64,000 bases of DNA from Phanerodontia chrysosporium (taxonomy: Eukaryota > Basidiomycota > Agaricomycetes > Polyporales > Phanerochaetaceae): positions 1,054,001 to 1,118,000 of the forward strand of contig MJGA01000008.1 of assembly GCA_001910725.1 (NCBI GenBank), in the 5' to 3' direction. A program made the translations under genes and the position numbers. Below are positions 21,953 to 33,570 of the stretch, piece by piece; the stretch's first letter is position 1, and each line of letters starts with the position of its first letter. Below the pieces are notes generated by a model, which had not been told where the DNA came from, made no database searches, and was given only the letters and a program-made list of their open reading frames with translations.

Positions 21953-23728
21953 ATGCCTTCCTTCGTGCCAACTGTCCGAGAAATATTCCTGCTCGGAGGC
22001 CTGCTGGTCTTCCTCCTTACCTTCCCGACGACATACAAAACGCCATCTGTGTCTCTATCAGACATCGCCCAGCTACGCTATAGCTCGTATGGAGAGGAAG
22101 AGGATGTCGCCCCTGCTACGCTGGAGTCAAAGTTCTCCTTGCAATCACTGAACGCGCCCTGGTGTGGGGGACGGGCCAAGTGCCCAAGACCGACATAGTC
22201 GTACATGTTCCAGGTAAGTCATACCCTCTCTCTGGACCTCTCTGTGCCGTAGCGACTTGTCTTGGCTGGTCTTGTCGCCTCTCGTCCTTCATATGAAGCC
22301 CTCTTTGACGGTCAAACTCATTCATGACCCTGCCCAGGATGGACTATGTTCGACCGGCTCTATTTCAAGAATGGAACATTCTATATCGTGACTGACAACA
22401 AGGAGGAGGTTCCGGAAATGAAGCTCATAATCTCGAGTGGTATCTATCTCACAAGTGGGGCTGCCGACGAAGCGAAGCGACTTCCTACCGACAAGGATAT
22501 GAAAGTCATTACCACTGACGAAGCTCGCAAGCTCCTTGGCACTCAGGCAGAACGGTTGGATGGTGTAACGGTGCGTAACCCATCTCTTCTTCACGAGTCG
22601 CCGCTGACCATGACATAGTGGGTAGTGAACGATCCAAAGCAATTGTGAGCAGTCATCTACGTTCTTCTATCTCGACGAAGTTGACTCCTTGTAGCATCAC
22701 TCACTACTACCATTGGTCTGCCGAGTTGATTTTCGGCTTCTGGAGGACATACTCCTCTCTTGACCCTTCTATCCCGCCAAGCGGCAAGACGGACCTCCCT
22801 GCACCACGTCGCATGCTCATGACCCGCATTGACGCTGCCAACTGGCGCGACTATGCTGCTATGAACCAATGGGTCCTGTTCAATGCCTTCCCCTCCATTA
22901 CGATGGAGTTCATGGATGACTGGAAGGAGCGCGCGAACAGCGGTCACACTTATGTGCTCGACCGCTCGATCCTCGCCGACCGCGCTGCGGCCATCCATGG
23001 CCAGATCTTCCTGCGCACCCAGCGTACCGCGGCGAACGCCTTTGCTCTGCCGGGCAGCGTGAACTGGTGGCAACCCATCCGGAACAACGTCGTCGGCGCG
23101 GCGGGCTTGACTGACGACACGTTCGTGAAGTACGGCGAGCAGCCGCCTGTGATCACGTACATCTCTCGTCAGGGATGGGGTCGCCGCATGCTCATACAGG
23201 AGCACCATGAGCGTCTCGTACGGGAGCTGTACAAGCTCAGGGACCACTACGGATACGAGGTGAACGTCGTCAGCATGGACAAGCTCTCGCGTGCGGAGCA
23301 GATGATCCTTGCTGGAAGGACTACGGTGCGTAGGACCGCCCCTCATGATCTTTCCCATCCTGAGACTCCTTTTAGATCATGATGGGTGTACACGGAAACG
23401 GTCTGACCTCGCTGTTGTGGATGCGACCCACGCCGCGGTCGACCGTCATGGAGTTCTTCTACCCAGGCGGTTTCGCGCACGACTACGAGTATACGACGCG
23501 TGCACTGGGCATGGTCCACTATGGCTTCTGGGGCGATAGGTACCTTCACCCGTCCAGTTTTCGTCACCGCTATTCTGACCGAACGGCTGTAGGGCATTCA
23601 CCCGACCGGACGTCCCTGAAGTCGCATACCCTGAGGGCTTCCAGGGCAACGAGATCCCCATCGACGGAGAACTCGTCGCTCGCATCTGCATCGAGCGACT
23701 GTCGCTCTCGGAGGAGGCCGACGACTAG
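21953..23728 (+). CDS. Family 61 glycosyltransferase (DUF563), type II membrane protein, one apparent base deletion
   Basis: Six exons (21953-22213, 22338-22570, 22619-22644, 22695-23325, 23376-23539, 23593-23728) encode about 483 aa. A short cytosolic tail is followed by one membrane anchor (FLLGGLLVFLLTF), so the enzyme should face the Golgi/ER lumen. The catalytic part matches fungal DUF563/GT61 proteins: HVPGWTMFDRLYF, RLDGVT/WVVNDPKQ, HYYHWSAELIFGFWRTYSSLD, LPGSVNWWQPIRNN, and IMMGVHGNGLTSLLWM, the conserved HGxGLT motif. Relatives include EOGT and xylosyltransferases; the sugar is unknown. Exon 3 is 26 nt. The anchor frame and the luminal frame differ by exactly one base somewhere in 22084-22165, and all other phases close. 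Confidence 0.85.
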
Positions 23729-25100
23729 AGCCAGCCAGTCTATCGTCCAAAATTGCAGGGTAACTTCTATGGGACATTGTTGTGCACTTGCTTTCACCGA
23801 TACCCACATATCAGTATAATCGCAGCGCTGCGCGCGCCCCTAATGGATATACTTATCTATCAAAGTCCAGGCATCCTCAGCTCTGTACTATTCTTTGCAC
23901 TCACCTGGTATACACGGTGTGAAGTTTCTCGGTTGCCAGCTGTGCCGTCCGCGTCTTGGACCGGAGGGTGCATAGGTGTTTGGGCTGACTGTAGGTTGGC
24001 GATAACGCACAAGCAGCGTGTCCGATGCTCACAAGGTCCGTCCTGACAAGCTAATCATGCTATACAACAATGACGTCTCACTTCCTGGCCATGAAAGTGT
24101 TACCCTCTGTACGCGTTCCAAAACAAGAACACCACCTGACGCTACGGAGCAACATATTGCACGATCGAGTACGTCAACCCGGATCGAGGAGAGATTCACC
24201 CTCAATATTGTATACGTCCGCTGAGCGGACATACCCTGATCGTCCTGCTCAATGAACTACGATAGACGGAACTGGAACTGTCGCACAGCAGATCGAACCA
24301 GGTCTCATCGACAGTCTTAACCGTGATCCGGGCAGCACAAAACCACCCGCCAGATCGACAGGCCTGCGGACAATACTGCAGTCGAGCAATCGAGCCAATC
24401 TGCCTGGGCCGTCGATCTTGAGCTGCTTCGCCCCCTGAAAGGCCTGTGCGTCTAGGCACCAGGCCTGTTGCTGTTCTGCCCCGTGTGCTGCGGCGTGTGG
24501 TCAATGCGCCATGGTACGGGCATATGCCCCGTCGCCTACATTGTCGATCGAACCTCCACACCCGCCGCCCAGTACCCTAATTGAGCATATGTCTGTGTCC
24601 CTCGCGGATCATAGCAACTGCAAGCTGCTCCCTATCTTTGCCACATAGGGTCTGTAGACGGTTACACAAGACTATCCAGCTCTACCTCAGCCCGCTGTTG
24701 ATTGATGAGAGGTCGACTAGGATGCTTGCTGCGGGTGCAATAGCAGCCAATACCCCTGAGACCTGCAGTCCATACATCGATCGCACAGTACAGTTCGCAG
24801 AGGGGTATCAAGGGTAGGATTAACGTCTACACGAAGATTACATAGGCCCGTAGAGTAGGAGGAAGCAACGCGCGCGCCAGTGCCAGACAGGGTCCGACTT
24901 TTCATGCTGAGTTCCCTGAGAAGAGGGACTTCAATACGTCCGGCAGGCGGAAGCCTGCGCGTTGCTGCCGCCGCGGGCTCGGGGTGCGCGCAGCAGCGGG
25001 ACGGGCGGAGGGGGAAGAGGGAGCCGGGGACCTGTCTGATACACTTTGATACAACCATTCCGTTTAACTTATACCCACTTTAAATTAGTCAAGCCAACCC
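23729..25100. other. Intergenic, no supported gene
   Basis: About 1.4 kb between two convergent 3' ends. Frames are short and lack motifs. No RNA gene or repeat recognised. Confidence 0.45.
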
Positions 25101-26344
25101 TCACTTCAGCAGCAGCGGGACCTCTTGCAGCGTCTTCACAGCCTCGTTGTGGATCTCGTCGAACACCTCCTGCAAAGGGCGTGAGTGACGATCCCGACAG
25201 ATGACAACAATGTGACTTACAGCAGCAGGACGAATCTCGTTCGTCTGCGCGACACCGACACCAGCCCACATGATCAGGTGAGTGTCTTTGCCGGCCTCGG
25301 TGGCTTCCTTGTAGCGGTTGATGCGCTCCTCGAGCGGGAGGCCAGCCTTGTAATCCTTCATGACGTCGTTCGTGCAGATGGCGCGGCCGTCGACGTGCGA
25401 GGGCCAGAAGTCGGTCTGGAACGCCTGGTCGTACGCATTGCTGCGCTCGGTCGACTCCCAGGTGGACTCAACGAGGACCTTCTTCATCTGCTCGGTGTAC
25501 TGGCACTCGGGCGTGAACAGGAAACGCGTCCCGAGGACGACGCCGTCGGCGCCCATCGTGAGCAGGGACGCGACCTGCGAGCCGGTGGCGACACCGCCGG
25601 CCGCGACGATGGGAGGGCCGTTGGGGAGAGCAGCCTTGACTGCGGGGATGAAGTTAAAGAGCGGCGGTGAGTGGGAGCTGCCGTGGCCACCAGCCTCGAC
25701 ACCTGCGGTGGGCGTGAGAACCAACTTTGTGGATCCTCAAGTCATAGAACAAACCTTGGGCGACGATGACGTCGACCTTCCACTCGTTTGCGGCGCGGAG
25801 CGCCTCGTCGACGGAGTTGCAGCAGCAGAAGATCTTGGTCTTGTGCTCGCGCTTGGCATCGTACTCGCGGACGGTCTGGATGTACTTGTAGAGGTCGTTG
25901 CCGAAGGCGAACCACACGGCAGTGACCTTCTCCTCGAGGACGGACGGAATACGCGGGTCTTCCGAAACCTCGGTCATGTCGAGGATCCAGCCGAGGAGGC
26001 CAACGCCGATGGGGAGAGGGGCGTCGTCGGCAATCTTGAGAGTCTTGCGCGCTGAGCGCAGACTCTCCTTGAGTTTCTCGGATGAGTCGAAGCCTGAAAC
26101 GCCATGTCAGCATGTGAAATCGATGGGAGAGTGGTGATCAAACGCTTACCAGCTCCGATGAGGCCATAACCTCCCTTGCCAGTCACAGCTGCAGCAAGGT
26201 CAGCGGTCGACGCGAACGCCATAGGCGCCGCAAGGATGGGGCTCTGGATGTCTGCGGGGGCGTGCGGTCAGCGAGCAAGCGGCTGGAAGGGATTGAGGCC
26301 TACGCACTAAGGAGCTGGGTGAGCTTGGTGGTGATGGGCTGCAT
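25101..26344 (-). CDS. Nitronate monooxygenase (2-nitropropane dioxygenase family)
   Basis: Five exons (26344-26308, 26251-26150, 26093-25755, 25702-25221, 25169-25101) give 342 aa with all phases closing. Family marks are the N-terminal PILAAPMAF (FMN-barrel start), GGYGLIGAG, LPIGVGLLGW, the VEAGGHGSSH loop carrying the proposed catalytic His, PPIVAAGGVATGSQVA (FMN phosphate binding) and GADGVVLGTRFLFTPEC. These FMN enzymes oxidise nitronates such as propionate-3-nitronate to aldehydes or oxo-acids and nitrite. They protect against nitro-toxins and can release nitrogen. Most likely cytosolic or peroxisomal; no clear PTS1 (C-terminus LLLK). Confidence 0.93.
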
Positions 26345-27818
26345 GGTGATGTGTGGTGTCCGAAACGATTTCTGTACAAAGCAAAGGAGTGACAGAGAAA
26401 GACAGACTCGATGGAGACCTGCAGCGCGGGGCAGGGCCGTCTTATACCTGCGCGCGCGAAGCGAATTGAATCCCCGGGGCGGCTACGCACGGTTTGCATC
26501 AGCGTAGGCATCAGAGCTCCCACTAGCGAGAAGCGGACCCTTCACGGAGTGCGCGCGTGTGCCTGCCGTGCGTGCGGATCCGCATCGGGCGCTCTCGAAT
26601 CACGTTGCACGGTCTCATGCGGGCTTGGGGCTGTCGCGCGCGACGCACAGGGCGCACGTAGCAGCGAGCTCGACGGCGGGCGCGGCGAGGACGCAGCGCA
26701 GACGCGACGGGCGGACGGCGCCTCCGCCACGCGCGTGCGGGAGGGAGACACCATGTTCCGAAAAAGGCAGGTCCCTTGTTTCTCGAAAGGCTAAGCCCTC
26801 GACAGGCCCCGTAATTTGTCTCGGGCTGCTGATGCACGTCGTCGCCTTACGCGAGCCCGTCGCGCGACAGCGAAGCTCGCGCCGCAGGAACCACCCTCAG
26901 GAGGGCCGCACGCACCCTGCTATCGCGCACAATCTGTGATCCCACGCCAGAGAGCCCAGAGCGCGGCCGCCCTCTCAACAAGCCCGTTTCCCAGAGCAAA
27001 GACAAAGTCGGTGCCTCGCCGCGTTGTGCAGCGCATTTTTCCGTGCTCTTCCCTCGCTGCCATGGTTGCGAACAGCGGCAGCTTTCAGGGTTCCGCGGGC
27101 TATCCTGAGCTATCCCCGGAGCGGCAGCCTCGAGGCGGGTGCTTCGCAACCCGCTGAACTTTGCTCTGCGCGCATGAAATGTTGCCGAGACGGACTCTTC
27201 ACCCCGGGGGCGCTCTGCGCCGCACGCCGGCGGGTGTCTCATGCTCCGAGCAGGCCTGCCAGTGCTGCGCGGGCGTGCGCGGTCATCTGTACGTTTCGCG
27301 GCGGGCCCAGAAGACGTAGGGTGCCCGCGGGCCAAGCGCGTGCGCCGTCGACGGGCTCTCAAGGGAGGCGCGGGCGCAGGCTAGCGGTGCAAGTGCGGAT
27401 GGCGGGTTGCATGGTTCGTCACTCGTGCTGATCGGCCATCAGCCCTGCACTTTGTCACCTGCGACGGTGTGAACGCAGTCGTTCCCATGGGCATGTACGT
27501 TTAGGCATTGCCCGTCCCCCGGCATGCCCCAAAGTCCGTCGCACGCACACTGCAGCAGCGAATGCGAAATTTCCTTGTATTCCAGATATCCGAGTCCATT
27601 GCGATTAATCTCCAGGTTGTGCACAGCATACTAGATTCTATACAAGAGAGCCAAGCGACACGAGATGCCAAACGAGTGGGAATGTAAGAGAGGGAAGACC
27701 AGAGCACGATGTATACAACACGCAGCGACAGAAGACGAATGAACGATGGGTGTGCGGATGGCTATGGCGAGGGGCAGGCGGCACCGGGCGGCGGAGGGAG
27801 GAGGGCAGGGAGCGGGAT
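26345..27818. other. Gene-poor GC-rich spacer
   Basis: About 1.5 kb. Frames on both strands at 26400-27430 overlap each other and are dominated by Arg/Ala/Gly, typical of non-coding GC-rich sequence. Nothing supported. Confidence 0.45.
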
Positions 27819-29150
27819 CTACTGGACGTGCGCAATCTCGTCGTCGTGCTGCTCGCGCGCCTTGCGCTCGTACTCGATGTACTCGTTCTCGCTGCCGCGG
27901 TCGCCGAACGCCTCGACGTCCTTTTTGATCTGGATGTTGATCGACTGCGTGTGGCCAGCCTTCATGGGGCGCATCGGGATGCTGCCGATCGTCGCGGTCG
28001 GGTTCGCGTGCGGGATTGTCGACTCGGCGCCGAACGAGCGCGTCGCGTTCTGCATGAGCTCGCTCTGCCGCAGCGCGATGCGCACCGAGATCGCGTTGAA
28101 GGTGATGCCGACGAGCGGCGTGACGAGCTCGAGCAGCAGGTACTGCGCGTTGTAGCCCGCGCAGTACAGCGAGAGCAGGATCACCTCGGTGATGAACTGG
28201 ATCGACGCGGACTCGATGAGGATGCGCAGGATCGGCATCAGGTTGCCCTCCCGGTTCGTGCGGAACTGGATGGATCGGCGGTCGGTCTGCCAGATGCGGA
28301 AGGCCATGAGGCCGGTGGTGAGGCCCGACTGTACGACCGAGATGGCGTAGAAGGTCGTGATCCAATGGAGAAGACGGGGGTCGAAGACCGTGGAGTTCGG
28401 GTCCTCAGTGGGGTAGAGACCGCAGACAGAGTAGCCAGACACTAGGACGGGCGTAAGCGTCTGAATGGCTGCATAACTACCGGGGGAACGTCACCCAAGC
28501 TGACGACGAGCAGCATGCAAGGAACGATGACGGGCCTCCAGTCCTTGCCCCAGACGACCCAAGCACGGTAGATCTGTCGGCAATGAGTACAGCCTTCGTA
28601 AAGTGAGACTTGTGATACTTACTGCGATGGCATCACCGAGGATCTCCTGAGTGGCGTAGAGGGTGTCCTTGAAGACGTGATCCCAAGGAGCCAGGGCGCC
28701 GATGTAGCCAGCGGGTCCTCCGGGGCCATTGCGCTTGACCACGTACGCCATAACCATGCGGTAACAGTTCATGGCTATGCATAGATGATTGGCACGTCGT
28801 CCCCAGGTGCAGGACTTTCGGAGGACTCACAGACGTGCAGTGTGGCAATGAAGAAGAGCAGGATGCCGATGCCGAACATGACTCTGCTGTGCAAGTCCTG
28901 CGCCCTGCGCAACGCCAGGTTGACGTAGACGGACGCGCAGAAGAGACACATGAAGAAGCCTGGGGTAGAGCGATGAGTGAGCTCGTCCTTCGTGCATCGG
29001 AGGCTGCGGTGGCGTACCATAGACCAGAGCCTGCAGCAGACAACGCAACGGTCAGAACTGAGCGATAGCATGCACACGACCAGAGACACACACCTCCAGC
29101 CAGATCGACACAAGGAAGGTGATGTCAAGGGGGACATCGTGCTTAGGCAT
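27819..29150 (-). CDS. Seven-helix fungal membrane protein of unknown function
   Basis: Six exons (29150-29094, 29030-29018, 28959-28831, 28774-28623, 28573-28495, 28441-27819) give 350 aa. It starts MPKHDVPLDITFLVSIWLE and follows a plan very common in agaricomycetes: VMFGIGILLFFIATLHV, WDHVFKDTLYATQEILGDAIA, IYRAWVVWGKDWRP, WITTFYAISVVQSGLTTGLM, RILIESASIQFITEVILLSL and LLLELVTPLVGI. Seven hydrophobic helices are visible, with a hydrophilic, charged C-tail ending EQHDDEIAHVQ. I know of no demonstrated function; a receptor-like role has been suggested only by topology. Exon 2 is a 13-nt micro-exon (GCTCTGGTCTATG). Confidence 0.85.
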
Positions 29151-31455
29151 TGTGACGAAAGGTTGACGGGTTCACACTGTGAGGTCGCAGGGGTGAGATG
29201 TCAGCGACTGATCGTCCGACGTTATGCATGGAAGCTGGTGCGCACCTCTCGAGAAATAGGATGAAGTCAGTGCCAGGGCAACGAACGCGTGCTCCGAGTC
29301 GGAGTGTCGGACGTTGGGCCAGAAAGCGAGAGGTGAAAGCGACTTGGGGAGCGTCGGTGGCAGGCGGGGCATAATATACGGGCTGGCAAGGCACCTATCA
29401 CCGATGCAGAATAAGGCAAGTCCGTAGTGGATTTGCTGGAAGCAGGCTAGAGCTCATGTCGCTGATGGACGCCTCGGTATGCGAGCAGGTTCACTACAAG
29501 CTAACGTCCAAGAAAGGAAAGTCTTACATACCAGCGGCTTGATGGCACTGAATGCGAGGGTTGCTCGTGTGGAGAATCACTTCTGAGGAGAACGTCTCTC
29601 GTGGGTTGAAGCGAGCCCAGTTGTCAACCTCTTAGATGGGAGGTTGTTGTTAGGGCCTGGAAGTACGCAACATCCCGCAAGACATCAGAGGAAAGCGCAG
29701 AGCTTATGATTGACGAAGACATGGATAACAAGCCGACTACCCGGATGGGCTACGATGGCACGTATGCAAAGTACAAGTGTAGGACTGGTAAGGCAGCTAG
29801 AAGAGAGCAGCGAGAACGACCTCGAGCACGAGCAGCTCTTTCGCGCGGCGCGCGGCGATGCGCGCAGCGCTGCCATCAGGGCGGTCAATGTCGAGAGGGC
29901 GGGAACCAGGAACGAGATGCTCGCGCTGTTGACTCGCGTCGAGTAGAGAGAGAGAGGGAAGCGGCAGCAGTGGGTTGCACGGTGGGCAGCGAGTGTGAGG
30001 AGAGGCAAGGCGAAGAGGACAGAGAGGGAAAGGAAGCAGCGGGGAGGCTTGGGGAAAACGTTGCGGCACTCGAGCTTATAGAACAAAGCCGAGGGTCAGC
30101 AGACAGCGGGCCGCTCGACGGGCAAAGTCGAGAAGATTGGTTCGCGTCGGGCGTTCCGAGCGGGCGAACTGGCGGCGGCTCGCGGGCGGCGGAGGCGAAC
30201 CGAGCTGGGCGGGGCGGGGACAATGGAAGTTCGGTTCGGAAGCAGTTGGGCGGCGGTGATGGCTCCCACGGTCACAGGGTCCCGCCCTGGTCGCCGTGGG
30301 GACGGCTCCGAGCGTCCGCGTGCAAGACCGAGGTTGGTCCCGCCCACCATCGTTGCCCAGGCAGCCAATATCACTCCCCGACGCGTTCCCACCCGTGAGC
30401 TGCCCTCACTGTAGCCCACGCTGCGGCACTTCACACACCCACTCACGCTTCGCTTAGCACTCCCCGCCCTGTGCTTGGTTCCGTGTCATGACGATGTCGA
30501 CTTCTCGCGCCGCGGCTCATTCCCGCCCTGTCTTTCGCCCATGACTCACGTCCTCCTCGTCGGGTCTCTTCCAGTGGCGGCCGCGGCCACAGCCACTGCT
30601 GTCTAGGGCCGTCACTCTCGGCGGCCTCCATCGAGATTGCTCCTCGCCCTAACGCTGCCCGAGTTGTAGCCCAACGACAATACAGACTCATGTCCGTCTC
30701 TCGAGCGTATTGTGTGTGCACTCCTGTGGCGCTGGCGGCTCGACGAGTATCTTTTATTCCGGTTCCTTCGGTCATAATTGACTGCGCTAGTGCGGATCCT
30801 GCGGTACGCGCTCCCGCCAGCCTCTGCAGCGTGCCACAAATTCTGCAAAAATTCCCGCCGTCATGACATCGCTTCACAGCGTCCACACGACGCTGAAACG
30901 CCATCCGTGTGACGACTGTCAGCCCGGGTATTCGGCCGCAGCCGCCGCATACCGTAACGAGCAACTTGGCGTCGGGCGATGCGCTAATCGCGCCAGCTCC
31001 GACGCGGCGCGCGACCCTGCCGCCCACCTTCACGCTCGTCACGCCAGATCTGGTGAGTCTAATTTTTGATCTTATTGTCCGTTAAATGACGATGTGCCAA
31101 TTGTTTTTTGCACGCGCAATGCGGGCTAAAATCACGCTTGGCGCCGAGCGCGGACAATAAGGTCACGCTTGGGTTACGATCAGTCCCGTCCGGAGGATCC
31201 ACTCGGATACACAACCAGAGATTCTGCCCAGATATGCGTCCGCAGCGCCGGGGACTTGCTCGCGCTCCTCCTCGGACGCTCTTTTGACGGCGTTCCTAGC
31301 CAATGGGGATCCCTTCCTCTCATCGAGATTGCCTCGCGCGATCAGGTCGCACCTGTCTTCGACTTCACATGCCTCACGAATCGGGGCGACCGACATTTGT
31401 GTGACTATGGCGCACGCCCTGCGGTTACCTAAGTGCTGGCGTGGGGTCCTCAACG
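29151..31455. other. Intergenic, no supported gene
   Basis: The left part includes the promoter of the seven-helix gene, with an AT-rich TATA-like word near 29370. Frames at 29700-30450 on both strands overlap and read as Arg/Glu-rich or Ser/Leu-rich complements. A long CT-rich tract lies near 29930-30050 on the minus strand and could be a leader, but I find no coding exon after it. Confidence 0.4.
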
Positions 31456-31463
31456 TATAAAAG
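31456..31463 (+). promoter_or_regulatory. TATA box of the P450 gene
   Basis: TATAAAAG, 97 bp upstream of the ATG at 31560, followed by a CT-rich leader. Confidence 0.6.
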
Positions 31464-31559
31464 CCTTGCTGAGAACACTCCCATCTTTACGGCCGTCGCG
31501 ACCTCTTCACCCTTCTCATTCTGTCCCATTTCTTCTTCGTTCCGCCTTTCCTCTTCACC

Positions 31560-33570
31560 ATGAGCGTCGTGACAACCGCGCCCCTCCACCTCCGCGCCGC
31601 GGTACGTGCTTGCTACTATCTTGACTTACTCATAGTACCATGCTGACGTCTTCCTCCTGCCTTAGAACCTCGATGCGAACTTGACCTTTGTCCTCCTAGT
31701 TGCGGGCATCCTGTACATTGTCCTTCCTTTCTTCTTCCGTAAAAATCTGGTCGACAAGAACGGCAATTCGATTCCTCCCGGCCCTCTTCTCCGTCTCCCA
31801 TACCTCCCAGATTACCCTGAGCGCACTTTGCACGCTTGGGCGCAGAAGTTCGGCCCCCTCTACTCCTTCTTCATCGGCAACCAACTCTATGTTGTGGTCT
31901 CCGATGCCAACGTCGCGCGCGAACTCCTTGTAAACAATGGCGCCATCTTCTCGAGTCGTAAGCAGTACTTCACCAAGAACCAGACCATCCTTCGGGGCCG
32001 CGCCATCACAGCCTCCCCCTATGGCGAGACTTGGTATGTTACCCCGACTTACTCTTGACACTTGCGGACTTCTCTAATATCACTACCTCCGCCAGGCGTC
32101 AACATCGTAAGATTGCTGCTCAGCTCTTGACGCCTAAGGCGATCCAGAGCTACAACAATGTCCTCGACTACGAGGCCCGCATTATGATTAGGTCCATGTA
32201 CAAGGAATCTATGCAAGGCGCTGTACCGATTAACCCCGCTCACTACACTGGTCGCTATACGCTCAAGTTCGTGCTTCTCCTCTCGTCAAACGCGCTGTTA
32301 CTTACCCTGGCTCGTAGCAATATGTTGACTATCTCGTTCGCCATGCGGACCGAGTCGACTCAGGACCCGCTCATCCAGCGCATCCTCGCAATGGCGATGG
32401 AGTTCAACGATCTCACTGGTAAGCAAACTTATCTTGGCCATTCGCGCCACTCGCTGACGTAACGATGCTCTTAGGGCCGTTCTCCAACCTCGTCGACTTC
32501 ATCGAGCCGCTGCAGTGGCTACCGACCAAGACCCACGCACGCGCTGCCAAGCTCCACGACGACTTCATCGAGGTGTATGGCTCTATGGTCATGGCCGTCA
32601 AGGAGCGCATGGACGCCGGCGAAAACGTGCCGCACTGCCTTGCCAAGGTGCTGATCGAGGGCCAGCAGCAGGAGAAGCTCGACTGGGAGGACGTGTGCAT
32701 GCTCTCTGCCGCGTTCGCGCTCGGCGGCGTCCACTCGGTAAGCGGGTTACGTGTCTGGAGTACAATAACGGGCGGCATGCTAATTGTCATTGCTCTCCCG
32801 CAGACGTCCGGCATTATCCAGTGGTTCCTCGCACTCATTGGCAAGCACCCCGACATCCAGGCCCGTGCCCACCACGAGCTCGACGCCGTCGTCGGCAGGG
32901 ACCGCTGGCCCATGGCCGAGGATGAGAAGGACCTGCCGTTCATCCGTGCGATCATCAAGGAGGTTCTGCGTGTGCACGCTCCGTTCTGGAACGCGACGCC
33001 GCACAGCTCCACCGAAGACTTTGTGTACAATGGCATGTACATTCCCAAGGGCGCGGCGGTGATCCTGAACTGCTTCACGCTCCATCACAATGAAGCGCGG
33101 TACCCTGATCCGTACGTTTTCCCGCATTGCGCCTCCTATTGTCTGTGCGTGCTGAGCCCCCACGCGCAGGTATACGTTCAACCCTGATCGCTTCCTCGGC
33201 GACGATCTCAGTTCTGCGGAGTCTGCGCACCAGGCAAACGCCATGGAGCGTGACCACTGGTCGTTCGGTGCAGGGTACGTCTTCCCTTGTCTCACCACAA
33301 CAAAAAGGCGGACGCTCATGTGTGTGTGTTGTCCAGTCGTCGTATCTGCCCGGCATCAATGTCGCCGAGCGCATCCTCTTCCTCGCAATTTCGCGCCTCC
33401 TCTGGGCGTTCACCGTACACGAGCTCCCGACGGAACCGATCTCGCTCGAGGAGTACGAGGGCACCTCTGGCCGCACCCCGGTGCCCTACCGCGTGCACCT
33501 CCTCCCCCGGCACGAGCGCGTGCACGCTGCCCTGGAGGCCGAGCAGGAGATCGCCGCGTGCGAGCTCTGA
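31560..33570 (+). CDS. Cytochrome P450, frame broken by one base at the haem loop
   Basis: Eight exons (31560-31601, 31666-32033, 32096-32266, 32318-32418, 32475-32737, 32804-33111, 33170-33274, 33337-33570); about 530 aa once one base is restored. One N-terminal anchor (FVLLVAGILYIVLPFFF) is followed by a Pro-rich hinge. Visible P450 marks: the WRQHRK C-helix, EVLR (ExxR), YTFNPDRF and FGAG|RRIC, the start of the FxxGxRxCxG haem-thiolate motif. After RRICP the sequence TGCCCGGCATC is one base short of TGCCCGGGCATC; beyond it the frame resumes as GINVAERILFLAISRLLW to the stop. The I-helix reads GGVHST, lacking the usual Asp/Glu before Thr. ER membrane monooxygenase; clan and substrate not assigned. 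Confidence 0.9.

Noticed and set aside
29685..30086. Minus-strand frame that might be a small secreted protein
   Set aside because: Hydrophobic part is a CT-rich tract read in one frame; no clear start, no splice sites, no motif.
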